64,000 bases of DNA from NCBI GenBank assembly GCA_947259395.1, contig CAMYMN010000014.1, forward strand, positions 5,693-69,692. The letters run 5' to 3'. The position numbers and the translations under genes are program-made. The stretch is from an uncultured Gammaproteobacteria bacterium. GTDB lineage: Bacteria > Pseudomonadota > Gammaproteobacteria > Arenicellales > JAANXG01. How positions within the stretch are numbered: the first letter of the stretch is position 1; each line of letters begins with the position of its first letter. Of this stretch, positions 37,998 to 47,773 are shown piece after piece. The notes under the pieces are model-generated. The model was not told where the DNA came from. It worked only from the letters and a program-made list of their open reading frames with translations, and searched no databases.

Positions 37998-38716
37998 AAA
38001 GATTGGCCGTATTTTTGTTGTTGGTCACGAGTGCGCCGGGGAGTATGGCCGCCAGCGAGAATCTGCCGCTGGATTCGGTATACATAAACTTGAGTGATAA
38101 GGCGTCGTTACAACGTGGTGCACGATTATTCGTTAATTACTGTTTGTCGTGTCACAGTGCCGCTTACATGCGTTATCGACGTATGGCAAAAGATCTCGAT
38201 ATCAGCGAGGAGCTATTAAAAGAAAATCTAATGTTCGCCGGTGATAAGCCCGGTGACTTAATGCGCACTACAATGCCGGCAGATTATGCGAAAAACTGGT
38301 TTGGCGTGGTCCCACCGGATCTCACCCTCATAGCTCGGGTGCGTAAACCGGATTGGATCTTTACCTACCTGCGCAGTTTCTATCTGGACGAGAGCTCGCC
38401 GAGTGGTTGGAATAATAGTTTATTTGAGAATGTGGCTATGCCGCATGTTCTTTACGGACTGCAAGGCAATCAACGTCTCGTTAGCAAAAACGGGGCAGAC
38501 AACGGTAAGCCTGTTTTCACGCTCGAGAAGGCTGGGACCATGGCGCCTGAGGAATACGATAACGCGGTCAGAGATCTAACTAATTTTCTTGTGTATTTGG
38601 GAGAACCGGTCAAACTCGATCGTTATCTCCTAGGTGTATTCGTGATGTTGTTTTTAGGGGGTTTGTTGGTTTTATCGTACCTGCTGAAAAAAGAATACTG
38701 GAAAGACCTGCACTAA
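37994..38716 (+). CDS. petC: Cytochrome c1
   Basis: Membrane-anchored c-type cytochrome, electron acceptor from the Rieske protein. The 240-residue product has a signal peptide, heme motif CLSCH with SAAYMRY after it, axial Met region (NVAMPHVLYGLQG) and a C-terminal anchor helix (YLLGVFVMLFLGGLLVLSYL). It is the last gene of petABC; sspA follows closely. Confidence 0.96.
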   Translation: MKRLAVFLLLVTSAPGSMAASENLPLDSVYINLSDKASLQRGARLFVNYCLSCHSAAYMRYRRMAKDLDISEELLKENLMFAGDKPGDLMRTTMPADYAKNWFGVVPPDLTLIARVRKPDWIFTYLRSFYLDESSPSGWNNSLFENVAMPHVLYGLQGNQRLVSKNGADNGKPVFTLEKAGTMAPEEYDNAVRDLTNFLVYLGEPVKLDRYLLGVFVMLFLGGLLVLSYLLKKEYWKDLH

Positions 38717-38771
38717 TATCTTGATAGAGATTCATCAATCCGTAACAGCGAATAAGAGCAGAGTTGAAGAC

Positions 38772-39395
38772 ATGGTGACCCCCTCCGGCAGGAAACCGAT
38801 CATGGCGCTATATTCAGGAACTGACTGTTTATACAGTCATGGATGTCGTATCGTGCTGTTCGAGAAGGAAGTGGAATGTCAGATAATCTATGTCGACGAT
38901 GACCGGCCTTCAGAAGAACTTGCCGAGCTAAATCCATACAATGAAACGCCAACGCTATTGGATCGGGATTTGGTGCTTTACGGAGCGCAGATCATAAACG
39001 AATACTTGGATGAGCGCCTGCCTCACCCTCCTCTGATGCCCGTAGATCCCGTAAATCGCGGGCGTGCACGTTTGATGATGACGCGTGTGCAAAGAGATTG
39101 GCTAGTGCCATTGGTCAGCAGCGAGAATGCAACCCGGCCGGAAGTCAAACGAATCCGATCGACTATGCGTGATGGTTTAATTTCGATTTCGCCCCTGTTC
39201 CGAGAACAGGCGTATATGCTCGGTGACGAATTCAGCCTCGTGGATTGTTTTGTTGCGCCGTTGCTTTGGCGGCTGCAGTCGTGGGAGATAGAACTACCAC
39301 GGCAGGCAAAACCGGTACTCGATTACGCACAAAGATTGTTTGAGAAGTCGTCATTCACTTCCAGCCTTAGCGAACTAGAGCGGGAACTTCGTTGA
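38772..39395 (+). CDS. sspA: Stringent starvation protein A
   Basis: GST-fold protein that binds RNA polymerase and modulates transcription under stress. From the ATG at 38772 it is 207 residues; a TTG at 38721 is in frame but the family does not need the extra 17 residues. The thioredoxin-like half has LYSGTDCLYSHGCRIVLFEK. It continues with PYNETPTLLDRDLVLYGAQI and ends in a helical half. sspB follows at 10 bp, as is usual. Confidence 0.95.
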   Translation: MVTPSGRKPIMALYSGTDCLYSHGCRIVLFEKEVECQIIYVDDDRPSEELAELNPYNETPTLLDRDLVLYGAQIINEYLDERLPHPPLMPVDPVNRGRARLMMTRVQRDWLVPLVSSENATRPEVKRIRSTMRDGLISISPLFREQAYMLGDEFSLVDCFVAPLLWRLQSWEIELPRQAKPVLDYAQRLFEKSSFTSSLSELERELR

Positions 39396-39405
39396 ATCAG
39401 AATCG

Positions 39406-39783
39406 ATGACAAGCACAAAACCATACCTGATCCGTGCGATCCGGGATTGGGCGCTGGACAACGATCTTACGCCGCAAATATTGGTGGATGTCACGATGGA
39501 AGGTGTCGACGTACCCGAACAACATGCTAACTCCGGCCAGATCATACTCAACATCGGCGACCAAGCGGTGCAGTTAGAACAGATGGACAACGCGATCATG
39601 GCGTTTTCCGCCAGATTTGGTGGTGTGCCGCGTCAGGTTACCGTGCCCATGGAATCAGTAATCGCTATTTACGCGCGGGAGAATGGGCAAGGTATTTTCT
39701 TCAGGGATCCTCAAAATCCAACCGAACCGGGTCCGGAAGCTGACAATAAATCGACTAAACCCCATCTCAAGCTAATCAAGTGA
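39406..39783 (+). CDS. sspB: ClpXP adaptor / stringent starvation protein B
   Basis: Adaptor that delivers ssrA-tagged and other substrates to ClpXP. The 125-residue product has the SspB fold (KPYLIRAIRDWALDNDLTPQ, then GGVPRQVTVPMESVIAIYAR). A short linker leads to the C-terminal ClpX-binding tail ending KPHLKLIK. Length is typical. Confidence 0.95.
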   Translation: MTSTKPYLIRAIRDWALDNDLTPQILVDVTMEGVDVPEQHANSGQIILNIGDQAVQLEQMDNAIMAFSARFGGVPRQVTVPMESVIAIYARENGQGIFFRDPQNPTEPGPEADNKSTKPHLKLIK

Positions 39784-39798
39784 CGACGCTAAGGTGCG

Positions 39799-39828
39799 CT
39801 TGAAATCGATTCATGTGCACCTCATCTA
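39799..39828 (+). promoter_or_regulatory. Sigma-32-type heat-shock promoter of hslVU
   Basis: CTTGAAA (39799-39805) and CCTCATCTA (39820-39828) are separated by 14 bp. This matches the sigma-32 consensus CTTGAAA-N(13-15)-CCCCATNT in all but one position. It lies 35 bp before the hslV start. hslVU is a heat-shock operon in E. coli, which supports the call. Confidence 0.8.
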
Positions 39829-39862
39829 CCTAATTTGAGCGTTGTCGCTACCAGGCATAGTT

Positions 39863-40417
39863 ATGACTAATACAATTTTCCAGTCCTTGCATGGCACCAC
39901 AATTGTGTCGGTTCGGCGCGGTAACAACGTGGTTATCGGTGGTGACGGACAAGTTTCCATGGGCCAAACCATTATGAAAGGTAACGCGCGCAAGGTACGG
40001 CGCTTGTCCAAGGATCGGGTCGTGGCCGGGTTTGCCGGCGGCACCGCCGATGCGTTTACGCTGTTCGAGCGCTTTGAGGGGAAGTTGGAAAAACACCAAG
40101 GCAATCTAACCCGTTCAGCGGTTGAGTTAGCCAAAGATTGGCGTACCGATCGGATCTTGAGACGTTTGGAGGCGCTATTAGCGGTGGCTGACAAAGATGC
40201 TTCGCTGATTATCTCCGGAAACGGTGATGTTATCGAACCGGAAGATGGTTTGATGGCAATCGGTTCTGGAGGTCCTTACGCCCAGGCTGCAGCGCGAGCG
40301 CTACTGGATAATACTGGCTTGGAACCTCGTGCCATAGTCGAGAAAAGTCTGGATATAGCAGCTGATATCTGTGTGTATACGAATAGGCATGTGACTATCG
40401 AAGAACTGGAGGGTTGA
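39863..40417 (+). CDS. hslV: ATP-dependent protease peptidase subunit HslV
   Basis: Proteasome-like threonine peptidase of the HslUV (ClpYQ) complex. The ATG at 39863 gives 184 residues with an 11-residue propeptide before the catalytic Thr of [11 protein letters not shown]. Thr at the new N-terminus, followed by [20 protein letters not shown], is diagnostic. It is followed by hslU 7 bp later and preceded by a sigma-32-type promoter. Confidence 0.96.
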   Translation: MTNTIFQSLHGTTIVSVRRGNNVVIGGDGQVSMGQTIMKGNARKVRRLSKDRVVAGFAGGTADAFTLFERFEGKLEKHQGNLTRSAVELAKDWRTDRILRRLEALLAVADKDASLIISGNGDVIEPEDGLMAIGSGGPYAQAAARALLDNTGLEPRAIVEKSLDIAADICVYTNRHVTIEELEG

Positions 40418-40424
40418 AATCAAG

Positions 40425-41762
40425 ATGTCATCGATGACGCCTCGTGAGATTGTCGAAGAGTTGGATAAGCACATCGTTGGCCAGGACGCGGCCAAACGCG
40501 CGGTCGCGATTGCACTGCGCAATCGCTGGCGGCGCCGTCAAGTCCCAGATGAGGAACTGAGAAACGAGATTACGCCAAAAAATATTCTCATGATCGGTCC
40601 TACGGGAGTGGGAAAAACAGAAATTGCGCGACGTCTCGCCAAGCTGGCGAGGGCACCTTTCGTAAAGGTGGAGGCAACTAAATTTACTGAAGTTGGCTAT
40701 GTGGGACGGGAAGTGGATTCTATTATTCGTGATCTCGTCGACACCGCAGTGAAGATGACGCGTGAAGAAGAGATTGAGAAGGTACGGCCCCGCGCCGAGG
40801 ACGCCGCGGAAGAAAGAATTTTGGACATATTGCTACCGCCAGCGAGGAAGTACGGTGATGATGAGCCTGCATCCAGCGCCGACGATAGTGCCGGGAGACA
40901 ACGCTTTCGGAAACTTCTACGCGAGGGGCAGCTTGACGAGAAGGAAATCGAGATCGAAATTAGCATGCCCTCTTTGGGTGTTGAGATATTCGGACCCCCC
41001 GGCATGGAGGAAATGACGAGCCAGCTGCAGAATATGATGCAGGGGTTTGGCGGACGGAAAACGAGTACGCGCAAGGTCAAAGTAGTCGAGGCACTCAAGC
41101 TGCTTACTGAAGAAGAGGCGGCAAAATTAATTAACGAAGAGGACATAAAATTGCGAGCATTGGAGCGCGTCGAGGAGGATGGAATCGTGTTTCTCGATGA
41201 ACTCGATAAGATCGTTGGCCGCTCCGAGACCCATGGGCCCGATGTGTCGCGGGAGGGGGTACAACGTGATCTGTTGCCGCTCGTGGAGGGCAGTACGGTA
41301 TCGACCAAGTATGGGATGGTGAAGACGGACCACATTCTGTTTATCGCCTCTGGTGCATTTCAGTTGACAAAGCCTTCGGATCTCATTCCAGAGTTGCAGG
41401 GTCGACTACCGATACGTGTTGAGCTCGACGCGCTAAACACCGAAGATTTTGTGAAAATTCTCACCGAACCGGATGCGTCGTTAACGGAGCAATATCAGGC
41501 GCTGCTCGAGACCGAAGGTGTGTCCTTGAGTTTCACGGAAAACGGTGTACGGCGTGTCGCAGAATTGGCGTGGCAAGTGAACGAGCAGACCGAAAATATT
41601 GGCGCCCGGCGACTGCACACAATGATAGAGCGATTGCTGGAGCTGGTGTCCTTCGAGGCTGCCGACCGCGACGGGCAAGAAATCAGTATCGATGCGGACT
41701 ACGTCGATGAGCACCTGAAAGACGTCCTTGGAGACGAAGATCTGGCCCGCTACATCCTGTAA
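40425..41762 (+). CDS. hslU: ATP-dependent protease ATPase subunit HslU
   Basis: AAA+ unfoldase that feeds substrates to HslV. The 445-residue protein shows Walker [15 protein letters not shown], the pore loop GYVGREVD, the intermediate domain (about 115-235) and Walker [10 protein letters not shown]. Sensor and C-terminal helices end in the conserved DLARYIL tail that docks into HslV. Length is normal. Confidence 0.97.
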   Translation: MSSMTPREIVEELDKHIVGQDAAKRAVAIALRNRWRRRQVPDEELRNEITPKNILMIGPTGVGKTEIARRLAKLARAPFVKVEATKFTEVGYVGREVDSIIRDLVDTAVKMTREEEIEKVRPRAEDAAEERILDILLPPARKYGDDEPASSADDSAGRQRFRKLLREGQLDEKEIEIEISMPSLGVEIFGPPGMEEMTSQLQNMMQGFGGRKTSTRKVKVVEALKLLTEEEAAKLINEEDIKLRALERVEEDGIVFLDELDKIVGRSETHGPDVSREGVQRDLLPLVEGSTVSTKYGMVKTDHILFIASGAFQLTKPSDLIPELQGRLPIRVELDALNTEDFVKILTEPDASLTEQYQALLETEGVSLSFTENGVRRVAELAWQVNEQTENIGARRLHTMIERLLELVSFEAADRDGQEISIDADYVDEHLKDVLGDEDLARYIL

Positions 41763-41782
41763 TAAACAGACCTTGTCGACCC

Positions 41783-41810
41783 CTTGAAATTTGACTCGCC
41801 ATCCCCACCT
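41783..41810 (+). promoter_or_regulatory. Sigma-32-type heat-shock promoter of hsp20
   Basis: CTTGAAA (41783-41789) and CCCCACCT (41803-41810) are separated by 13 bp, which agrees with the sigma-32 consensus in all but one position. It lies between hslU and the hsp20 gene, so hsp20 can be induced on its own as well as by read-through from hslVU. Confidence 0.78.
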
Positions 41811-41859
41811 TAACAACGAGAACGCGGTGCAAACCGTAACCTTTAGATTGGAGGTAGCG

Positions 41860-42306
41860 ATGAACGAGATTGTAAGAACCCCTGAACGGCATTCCGTTTG
41901 GGACGTATTTAACGATTTGGATAATGTTTTCGAGGGATTTTTACGGCCGACGCGCCGGAATTACGACGGTGGTGCCTTGGTGCCCGCGCTGGACGTTAGC
42001 GAGACCGACCACGAGTATTTGGTCAAGGCTGAACTACCGGGGATTAAAAAGGACGATCTTGAAGTAGAGATTCACGATGGCGTGTTGACCATCAACGCGG
42101 AAACCAAGTACGAAAACGAACACAAGGAAGATGGCCGCATCATCCGCCAGGAACGACGGTATGGGAAATTTGTCCGCAGTATGCGCCTCGGAGACGAGGT
42201 GGACAAAGAGAAAGTTATGGCGGAATACAAGGATGGCGTGCTTACGCTCAGGCTACCCAAGGCTGAGGCGGTGAAGCCGAAAAAGATTGCAGTTAATGTA
42301 GTCTGA
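41860..42306 (+). CDS. Hsp20 / alpha-crystallin small heat-shock protein
   Basis: Holding chaperone that binds unfolding proteins without ATP. The start is the ATG at 41860, preceded by GGAGGT at an ideal distance, giving 148 residues. The alpha-crystallin domain spans about 42-140 (YLVKAELPGIKKDDLEVEI, then YKDGVLTLRLPKAE). The C-terminal IXI-like motif is IAVNVV. A strong terminator follows, so this is a short heat-shock unit after hslVU. Confidence 0.94.
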   Translation: MNEIVRTPERHSVWDVFNDLDNVFEGFLRPTRRNYDGGALVPALDVSETDHEYLVKAELPGIKKDDLEVEIHDGVLTINAETKYENEHKEDGRIIRQERRYGKFVRSMRLGDEVDKEKVMAEYKDGVLTLRLPKAEAVKPKKIAVNVV

Positions 42307-42337
42307 TCAAAACCTGTAAATTAGGTAACAGAAAAAT

Positions 42338-42366
42338 AAAGGGCCGCGTGAGCGGCCCTTTTTTTA
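42338..42366 (+). terminator. Rho-independent terminator after hsp20
   Basis: A perfect stem AAAGGGCCGC / GCGGCCCTTT closes on a GTGA loop overlap and is followed by a run of T. It lies 31 bp after the hsp20 stop and ends the hslVU-hsp20 unit before argB. Confidence 0.92.
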
Positions 42367-42404
42367 ATTGTCTCTCTGGCAGTGAGCAAATAGATGCTCA
42401 TTGA

Positions 42405-43391
<987 letters not shown>

Positions 43392-43413
43392 CTACACCCG
43401 GGGTCTGCGACAG

Positions 43414-44076
43414 TCATAAATTCTTGCTGCCAATGGCCAGTTGGTTGCATCGCGCAACGTTCTCCATCATGCGCTGCTCAAACTCGTTGACCAAGGTTTC
43501 GATTCCAGACCTCAAGTGTTGTTTAGTCACGAAAAACGGTTCCCCGATACACACGTAAACAGTGGAGAAGGGTTTAGGGATCTTGTGTTGGTCCCAACTC
43601 TTGTTGAACACCCACTGTCGTGAGCACTCGATATGATATGGAACCAGGGGGCATGCGGAGAGACCGGCAATCCATAACGCTCCGGGTTGGAGTTGGTATT
43701 TAGGTCCGCGGGGTCCATCTGGGGTTACCGCCGCCAAGCGGCCGGCGCGCAGCGCCCGCACCATATCTCGAATCGCTTTGTCCCCAGCGGTAGAACTCGA
43801 ACCGCGGATGGGATCATTGCCGAATGCTGCAATGCCACGGGCTATGAGTTCCCCGTCTTCGCTGGCACTGGCCATCATTGCAACCGTCTGACCGCGTTCG
43901 GCCCATACTGCAGACGCGGTATTGTTGTGCCAGGCGGCATATATCCATGGTTGACCTTGGATCTTGAGATTCTCGATGTTTTCCTCGCCAATGCGTCGCA
44001 CCCGGCACGTGATCATGATCGCGCACATGATCCACTTGTAAAGAATAGGAACGGTAGTAAGAACGAGCGGATTCAA
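43414..44076 (-). CDS. DUF374 lysophospholipid acyltransferase-family protein
   Basis: Membrane-associated acyltransferase of the LPLAT/DUF374 group; the acyl acceptor is unknown. The 220-residue product has an N-terminal hydrophobic segment, then AAWHNN in place of the usual WH-x4 catalytic block. DNA continues into AVTPDGPRGPKYQLQPGALW, the typical DUF374 substrate-binding segment. The conserved RGSSSTAGDKAIRDMVRALR is also present. It lies 24 bp downstream of the LpxD-like gene, so both are probably one transcript and may act on the same lipid. Confidence 0.85.
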   Translation of the reverse strand: MNPLVLTTVPILYKWIMCAIMITCRVRRIGEENIENLKIQGQPWIYAAWHNNTASAVWAERGQTVAMMASASEDGELIARGIAAFGNDPIRGSSSTAGDKAIRDMVRALRAGRLAAVTPDGPRGPKYQLQPGALWIAGLSACPLVPYHIECSRQWVFNKSWDQHKIPKPFSTVYVCIGEPFFVTKQHLRSGIETLVNEFEQRMMENVARCNQLAIGSKNL

Positions 44077-44100
44077 GCTGGTCCAAGGAAAACTGGAGAG

Positions 44101-45252
44101 TTACTGGCCACCGAGCTTGGCGATCTTTTTTTCAAGTTTCTGAAGCCGCTGACGCAACTCATAAAGTTTGCGAAACGTTGCGATATTGCGACGATAATCA
44201 CGAAATGGCTGGGGGGGTGTGGTCGCATAGACGCCGGGTTCAGTGATGTCTTCCGTCACGCCGCACCGATGTACCAAGATGACGTCATCGGTAACAGTCT
44301 TGTGATCGAGGGTACCGGTTTGGCCGGTGGCAATGACACGTTTCCCGAAACGAGTCGAACCGGCGATGCCGGTTTGCGCAACGATAATGCAGTCTTCACC
44401 CAAGAACACGTTATGCCCAATATGACACAGTGCATCAAGCTTGCAGCCGGCGCTGATGCGCGTTTCCAAATAGGTGGCCCGATCAATGGTGCAATTTGCC
44501 CCCACTACCACGTCATCCTCAATGACCACAACACCCCGCTGAGGTATACGGTGGCTCTTCTTGTCGTCATCTTGAACAAAACCGAATCCCTCGGCGCCGA
44601 TAACACAACCTGGCTTCAAGATAACTCGCTTGCCGATTTGGCAGCTGTGCCCAACGAACACCCCGGGATGGACCACCGTGTCGTCCCCGATTACCGCGTC
44701 ATGTTCGATAACCGCGTTGGCCAACAGTGCGCAATTTACCCCCAGTTGCACATCGCGGCCGACGACCACCCCAGGACCGATCATGATATTTGACGGCAAC
44801 ATCACCGATTCGTGAACGACCGCGCTGGGGTGGTGTGTTCCCCATTCCGATGCGCGCAAGTCGTAATCGAAAAATTTTTCGCGCACGATCGCGTGCGACA
44901 GCTTTACATTCGACGAGACGATGACGCTGAGGCCGCTGAATTTGGACTTCAAGGATTCATTGGTAATTACCGCACCTGGCGCGGCTGCGGCGACGGACCC
45001 CACGCTTTCCGGGTTATCGACGCACACCAAGGTGCCAGTGACCGCACTTTCGGCGGGTGATATCGCGTCGACAGTGATGTCGTCGCCTCGCCGCTCGATG
45101 AGCAGGTCATTTTGCTCCAGTAATTGCCCAATCTCGGATAGTTTCGCCACGATACTCACATTGTCTGATTTGGCAAACGAAGATAACACAGAGCATAACT
45201 TGGATTGATACTCGATGTGAGCTTGCAGGAGCGGCGCAGCGGCGCCGGACAC
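44101..45252 (-). CDS. LpxD-like UDP-3-O-acyl-glucosamine N-acyltransferase paralogue
   Basis: Left-handed beta-helix acyltransferase of the LpxD family, which adds the N-linked hydroxyacyl chain of lipid A. The 383-residue protein has an LpxD-type N-terminal domain (about 35-125) after an unusual 35-residue extension. Hexapeptide repeats follow at about 145-330. The signatures GAEGFGFVQDDD and HRIPQRGVVVIEDDVVVG are present, with the catalytic His280 in HIGHNVFLG. The C-terminus is a coiled coil (RQRLQKLEKKIAKL). Standard lpxD sits with bamA, fabZ and lpxA; this one stands alone with a DUF374 acyltransferase, so it may be a second, specialised copy. Confidence 0.85.
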   Translation of the reverse strand: MSGAAAPLLQAHIEYQSKLCSVLSSFAKSDNVSIVAKLSEIGQLLEQNDLLIERRGDDITVDAISPAESAVTGTLVCVDNPESVGSVAAAAPGAVITNESLKSKFSGLSVIVSSNVKLSHAIVREKFFDYDLRASEWGTHHPSAVVHESVMLPSNIMIGPGVVVGRDVQLGVNCALLANAVIEHDAVIGDDTVVHPGVFVGHSCQIGKRVILKPGCVIGAEGFGFVQDDDKKSHRIPQRGVVVIEDDVVVGANCTIDRATYLETRISAGCKLDALCHIGHNVFLGEDCIIVAQTGIAGSTRFGKRVIATGQTGTLDHKTVTDDVILVHRCGVTEDITEPGVYATTPPQPFRDYRRNIATFRKLYELRQRLQKLEKKIAKLGGQ

Positions 45253-45293
45253 CGATAACGATGGTGTGCGGCCGCCTTTGCGATGGTCCCACG

Positions 45294-46055
45294 TTAATAA
45301 TTAATGACTTCTCCGTTTTTCAAAAATCTGAATGCCGCATTATTTTGGGCCGCAATCTCTTTGTGTATTTGATCTGCGTACTTGGGCTTTTGATGATAAA
45401 GTGCCATCGGTGTATCGTCTCGTTCAAACTTTTCCAACTCTTTTTTCAGCGTCGCCGGAGTAAAATGTTTGGATGCATCCGCTATTTCTTGCAACGCGTT
45501 TGGAAAAGCGAGTTCTACGAAAAACTCGTTGATTTTCTTGTAGGTTTTGCTGACCTCCCAAATTCTCTCTGTAGGCCCGGTATCTCCACTAATTACGATA
45601 CAGCTCTCTCGATCTTCTAGTACAAATCCCGTCGAAGGCACGACGTGGTTTACACGTACAGGAAGTATTGTAATGTCTCCAAAATCGTATTTCGTTTCCG
45701 CTTCAATGTCGTGCAGTACATAGAAGGGGTTCTGAGGAGTCGGAATTTTCGTGAAGTCCGGCCAGATTGCATAATTAAAAAAATGCTCCTTAAGACGACG
45801 GTTGACTTCGGGTAAGGCATATAAATTAATTCTGTTTACCTCACCGAGCATATTGTCAGCCAAAAAGCCCAAGTCCCTAATGTGATCAAGATGAGTATGA
45901 CTTATAAATATATCTCTGATCTTACTTTGCTCATCTAGATCCAAACCTCCGCAGACACTACCCGCATCGATTAAAAGAGATTCACTTAGTCGGAAACAGG
46001 TAGTGAGTTTCCCAGGTGCAATACCGCCGTCACAACCTACAACATGAATTTGCAT
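45294..46055 (-). CDS. Metallo-beta-lactamase-fold hydrolase, class II cyclic-nucleotide PDE-like
   Basis: The 253-residue product has the metal site FISHTHLDHIRDLGFLADNM, which resembles the class II cAMP phosphodiesterase signature (HxHLDH). A further ligand Asp lies in VISGDTGPTERIW. No signal peptide is seen, so it is likely cytoplasmic. In this family both cAMP phosphodiesterases and tRNase Z-like enzymes occur, and substrate cannot be settled from sequence. It lies 41 bp before the LpxD-like gene and may be cotranscribed. Confidence 0.8.
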   Translation of the reverse strand: MQIHVVGCDGGIAPGKLTTCFRLSESLLIDAGSVCGGLDLDEQSKIRDIFISHTHLDHIRDLGFLADNMLGEVNRINLYALPEVNRRLKEHFFNYAIWPDFTKIPTPQNPFYVLHDIEAETKYDFGDITILPVRVNHVVPSTGFVLEDRESCIVISGDTGPTERIWEVSKTYKKINEFFVELAFPNALQEIADASKHFTPATLKKELEKFERDDTPMALYHQKPKYADQIHKEIAAQNNAAFRFLKNGEVINY

Positions 46056-46505
46056 TTAGTCTTGTATACCGTGATCTGCTTCAACATATTCTTGCAATAT
46101 ACACCACCGTTGGTTCCTTCTCATCGGTAATATGGGTGATACCCGCTAACAGAAAGACCTCTATTTAATTATATCCAACCTGTATTTACCATAGGACAGC
46201 CGCGATAGAAAAATATTCTGGCCACTGATCGGCGCTGTTGTCCCAGTTTTCACAACAGTAGAACGGAGTCAAAAAGATGAGAATACGTGGTGAAGCTGTT
46301 GCGCTTTTGGTTATACCTATTAGTCCTGATGGCGCGCCCAGGTTATACAGACGACGATATCGAACACATCAGGTGGCAACACGTTAATGCACCAGTTGGT
46401 CGCAAAGTACGCGATGCAATAAACGGCAAGGCTTTCCCAGTTCTGATACGGGATGCCAAGTTCAATACGCTGGGGAAATTTAGCCTTTCGATAAGGCGTG
46501 AGTCG
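46056..46505. other. AT-rich region between the MBL and PilZ genes
   Basis: Nothing well supported is seen. One plus-strand frame starting at 46287 has a hydrophobic N-terminus but overlaps the PilZ gene antisense and resembles no family. Confidence 0.35.
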
Positions 46506-46802
46506 TCAATTGGTGCGCAGGATTCGGCACCCATAGCTGAACAAGCCCCACCAGCGATGATGCCCTTGGCGTATGACTTCAGCCTTGATCTTTATATGGT
46601 CTGCATCGGCTTCTGATGGTGCTGCAATCTCGATTTCCTGCCCAAGTTCCAGCTTGCGCCGCGCCATGAGGTATAAACCCAGCCTTCCCAGGTTGACCAG
46701 GTGCGCGTTTTCGTAACTGTTCGTCTGATCGATTCGCAGACGTACACGAGTTCGTATGTCCCGGCGAACAGTTTGGCGCCGATCGTTGTTGGTTTTTTCC
46801 AT
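46506..46802 (-). CDS. PilZ-domain protein
   Basis: Candidate cyclic-di-GMP-binding protein. From the ATG at 46802 it is 98 residues; an upstream extension of the frame to 46952 looks non-coding. The Arg motif is in DRRQTVRRDIRTRVRLRI. The second motif, normally (D/N)xSxxG, reads NLGRLG, with Gly in place of Ser, which could weaken ligand binding. The C-terminal strand GLFSYGCRIL is typical. It is divergent from the AlaX gene. Confidence 0.75.
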   Translation of the reverse strand: MEKTNNDRRQTVRRDIRTRVRLRIDQTNSYENAHLVNLGRLGLYLMARRKLELGQEIEIAAPSEADADHIKIKAEVIRQGHHRWWGLFSYGCRILRTN

Positions 46803-47068
46803 ATTGACTGCTATTGGAAAGAGTGTAGCTGACGTGTCAGCAAACGTGCTTGTTGGTTCCGGTAATTTTACGAGAGGTCCTCCTCCTGCGGGTTTGATCC
46901 ACGTGGTGCCAAGGCTACACAACGCAGCATGAAACATTCGTGGACCAACCACTAGCTAGTTTAGACCGCATCACGATTTTTGCCACAACTTGTTGAAAAA
47001 TTGACGAAAGATGGTTCAAGGCCGAAATAGCCACGGGCCGGTCAGCCATTGTGTTAGGCTTCGTGAAC

Positions 47069-47773
47069 ATGACCCTAGAGTTGTTTCGGACCGATGCATA
47101 TCTAAAGGAATGTAGTGCTGGCGTGACCAAAGTCAACGAGCACGGGATTTGCGTGGATCGCACGGTTTTCTACCCCATGGGTGGAGGTCAACCCGGTGAT
47201 ACAGGAGTTTTAATCCGCTCAGACGGCAACGAGATTGCGATTACCGATACCCGTCAGGATAGGGAAACGGGGGATCACCTGCACCTTCTGGGACCGAGCC
47301 CGCCGGTAATAACGGTCGGTGAAAATGTTGTTCTCCGTATTGACTGGGAACGTCGTTATCGGTTGATGCGTATGCATAGCTGCATGCACATGCTCTGTGC
47401 CGTTATAGATGCCCCGGTGACAGGCGGGTCGATACGCGACGGTAGTGCACGACTGGATTTTGATCTGCCTGAACCACCCGACAAGATGGCCATCGAAAAA
47501 CGCCTGAACGAGCTAATAAGCGAAGATCATCCGATGGCGCTGCAGTGGATTACCGACGAAGAGTTAGCGCGCAATCCCGAGTTGGTGCGCACCATGTCGG
47601 TGCAACCGCCCAAGGGAAGCGGCCGAGTGCGGTTGGTCAATTTCAAGGGCGTTGACCTGCAGCCGTGCGGCGGCACTCATGTGTCGTCCAGCGCCGAAAT
47701 AGGTAAGGTGCGTATTAAAAAAATAGAGAAAAAAAGCAAGCTCAACCGACGGATAACTCTCGAGTTTGCCTGA
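47069..47773 (+). CDS. AlaX-like alanyl-tRNA editing protein
   Basis: Stand-alone editing domain related to AlaRS that hydrolyses Ser- or Gly-mischarged tRNA-Ala. From the ATG at 47069 it is 234 residues. It contains an N-terminal barrel (FYPMGGGQPGDTG) and both zinc motifs: HxxxH in RMHSCMHML and CxxxH in QPCGGTH. This layout is that of AlaX-M. It stands alone on the plus strand. Confidence 0.9.
   Translation: MTLELFRTDAYLKECSAGVTKVNEHGICVDRTVFYPMGGGQPGDTGVLIRSDGNEIAITDTRQDRETGDHLHLLGPSPPVITVGENVVLRIDWERRYRLMRMHSCMHMLCAVIDAPVTGGSIRDGSARLDFDLPEPPDKMAIEKRLNELISEDHPMALQWITDEELARNPELVRTMSVQPPKGSGRVRLVNFKGVDLQPCGGTHVSSSAEIGKVRIKKIEKKSKLNRRITLEFA

Noticed and set aside
40697-41335. Minus-strand frame of 212 residues inside hslU
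   Set aside because: Ser/Arg-rich shadow of the hslU coding sequence.
43687-44793. Plus-strand frame of 368 residues across the DUF374 and LpxD-like genes
   Set aside because: Antisense to two genes with clear family motifs; long only because of codon bias on the other strand.
46287-46616. Plus-strand frame of 109 residues with a hydrophobic N-terminus
   Set aside because: It overlaps the PilZ gene antisense by about 110 bp, resembles no family and has an unremarkable GTG start. The ribosome-binding site fits a different, out-of-frame ATG.
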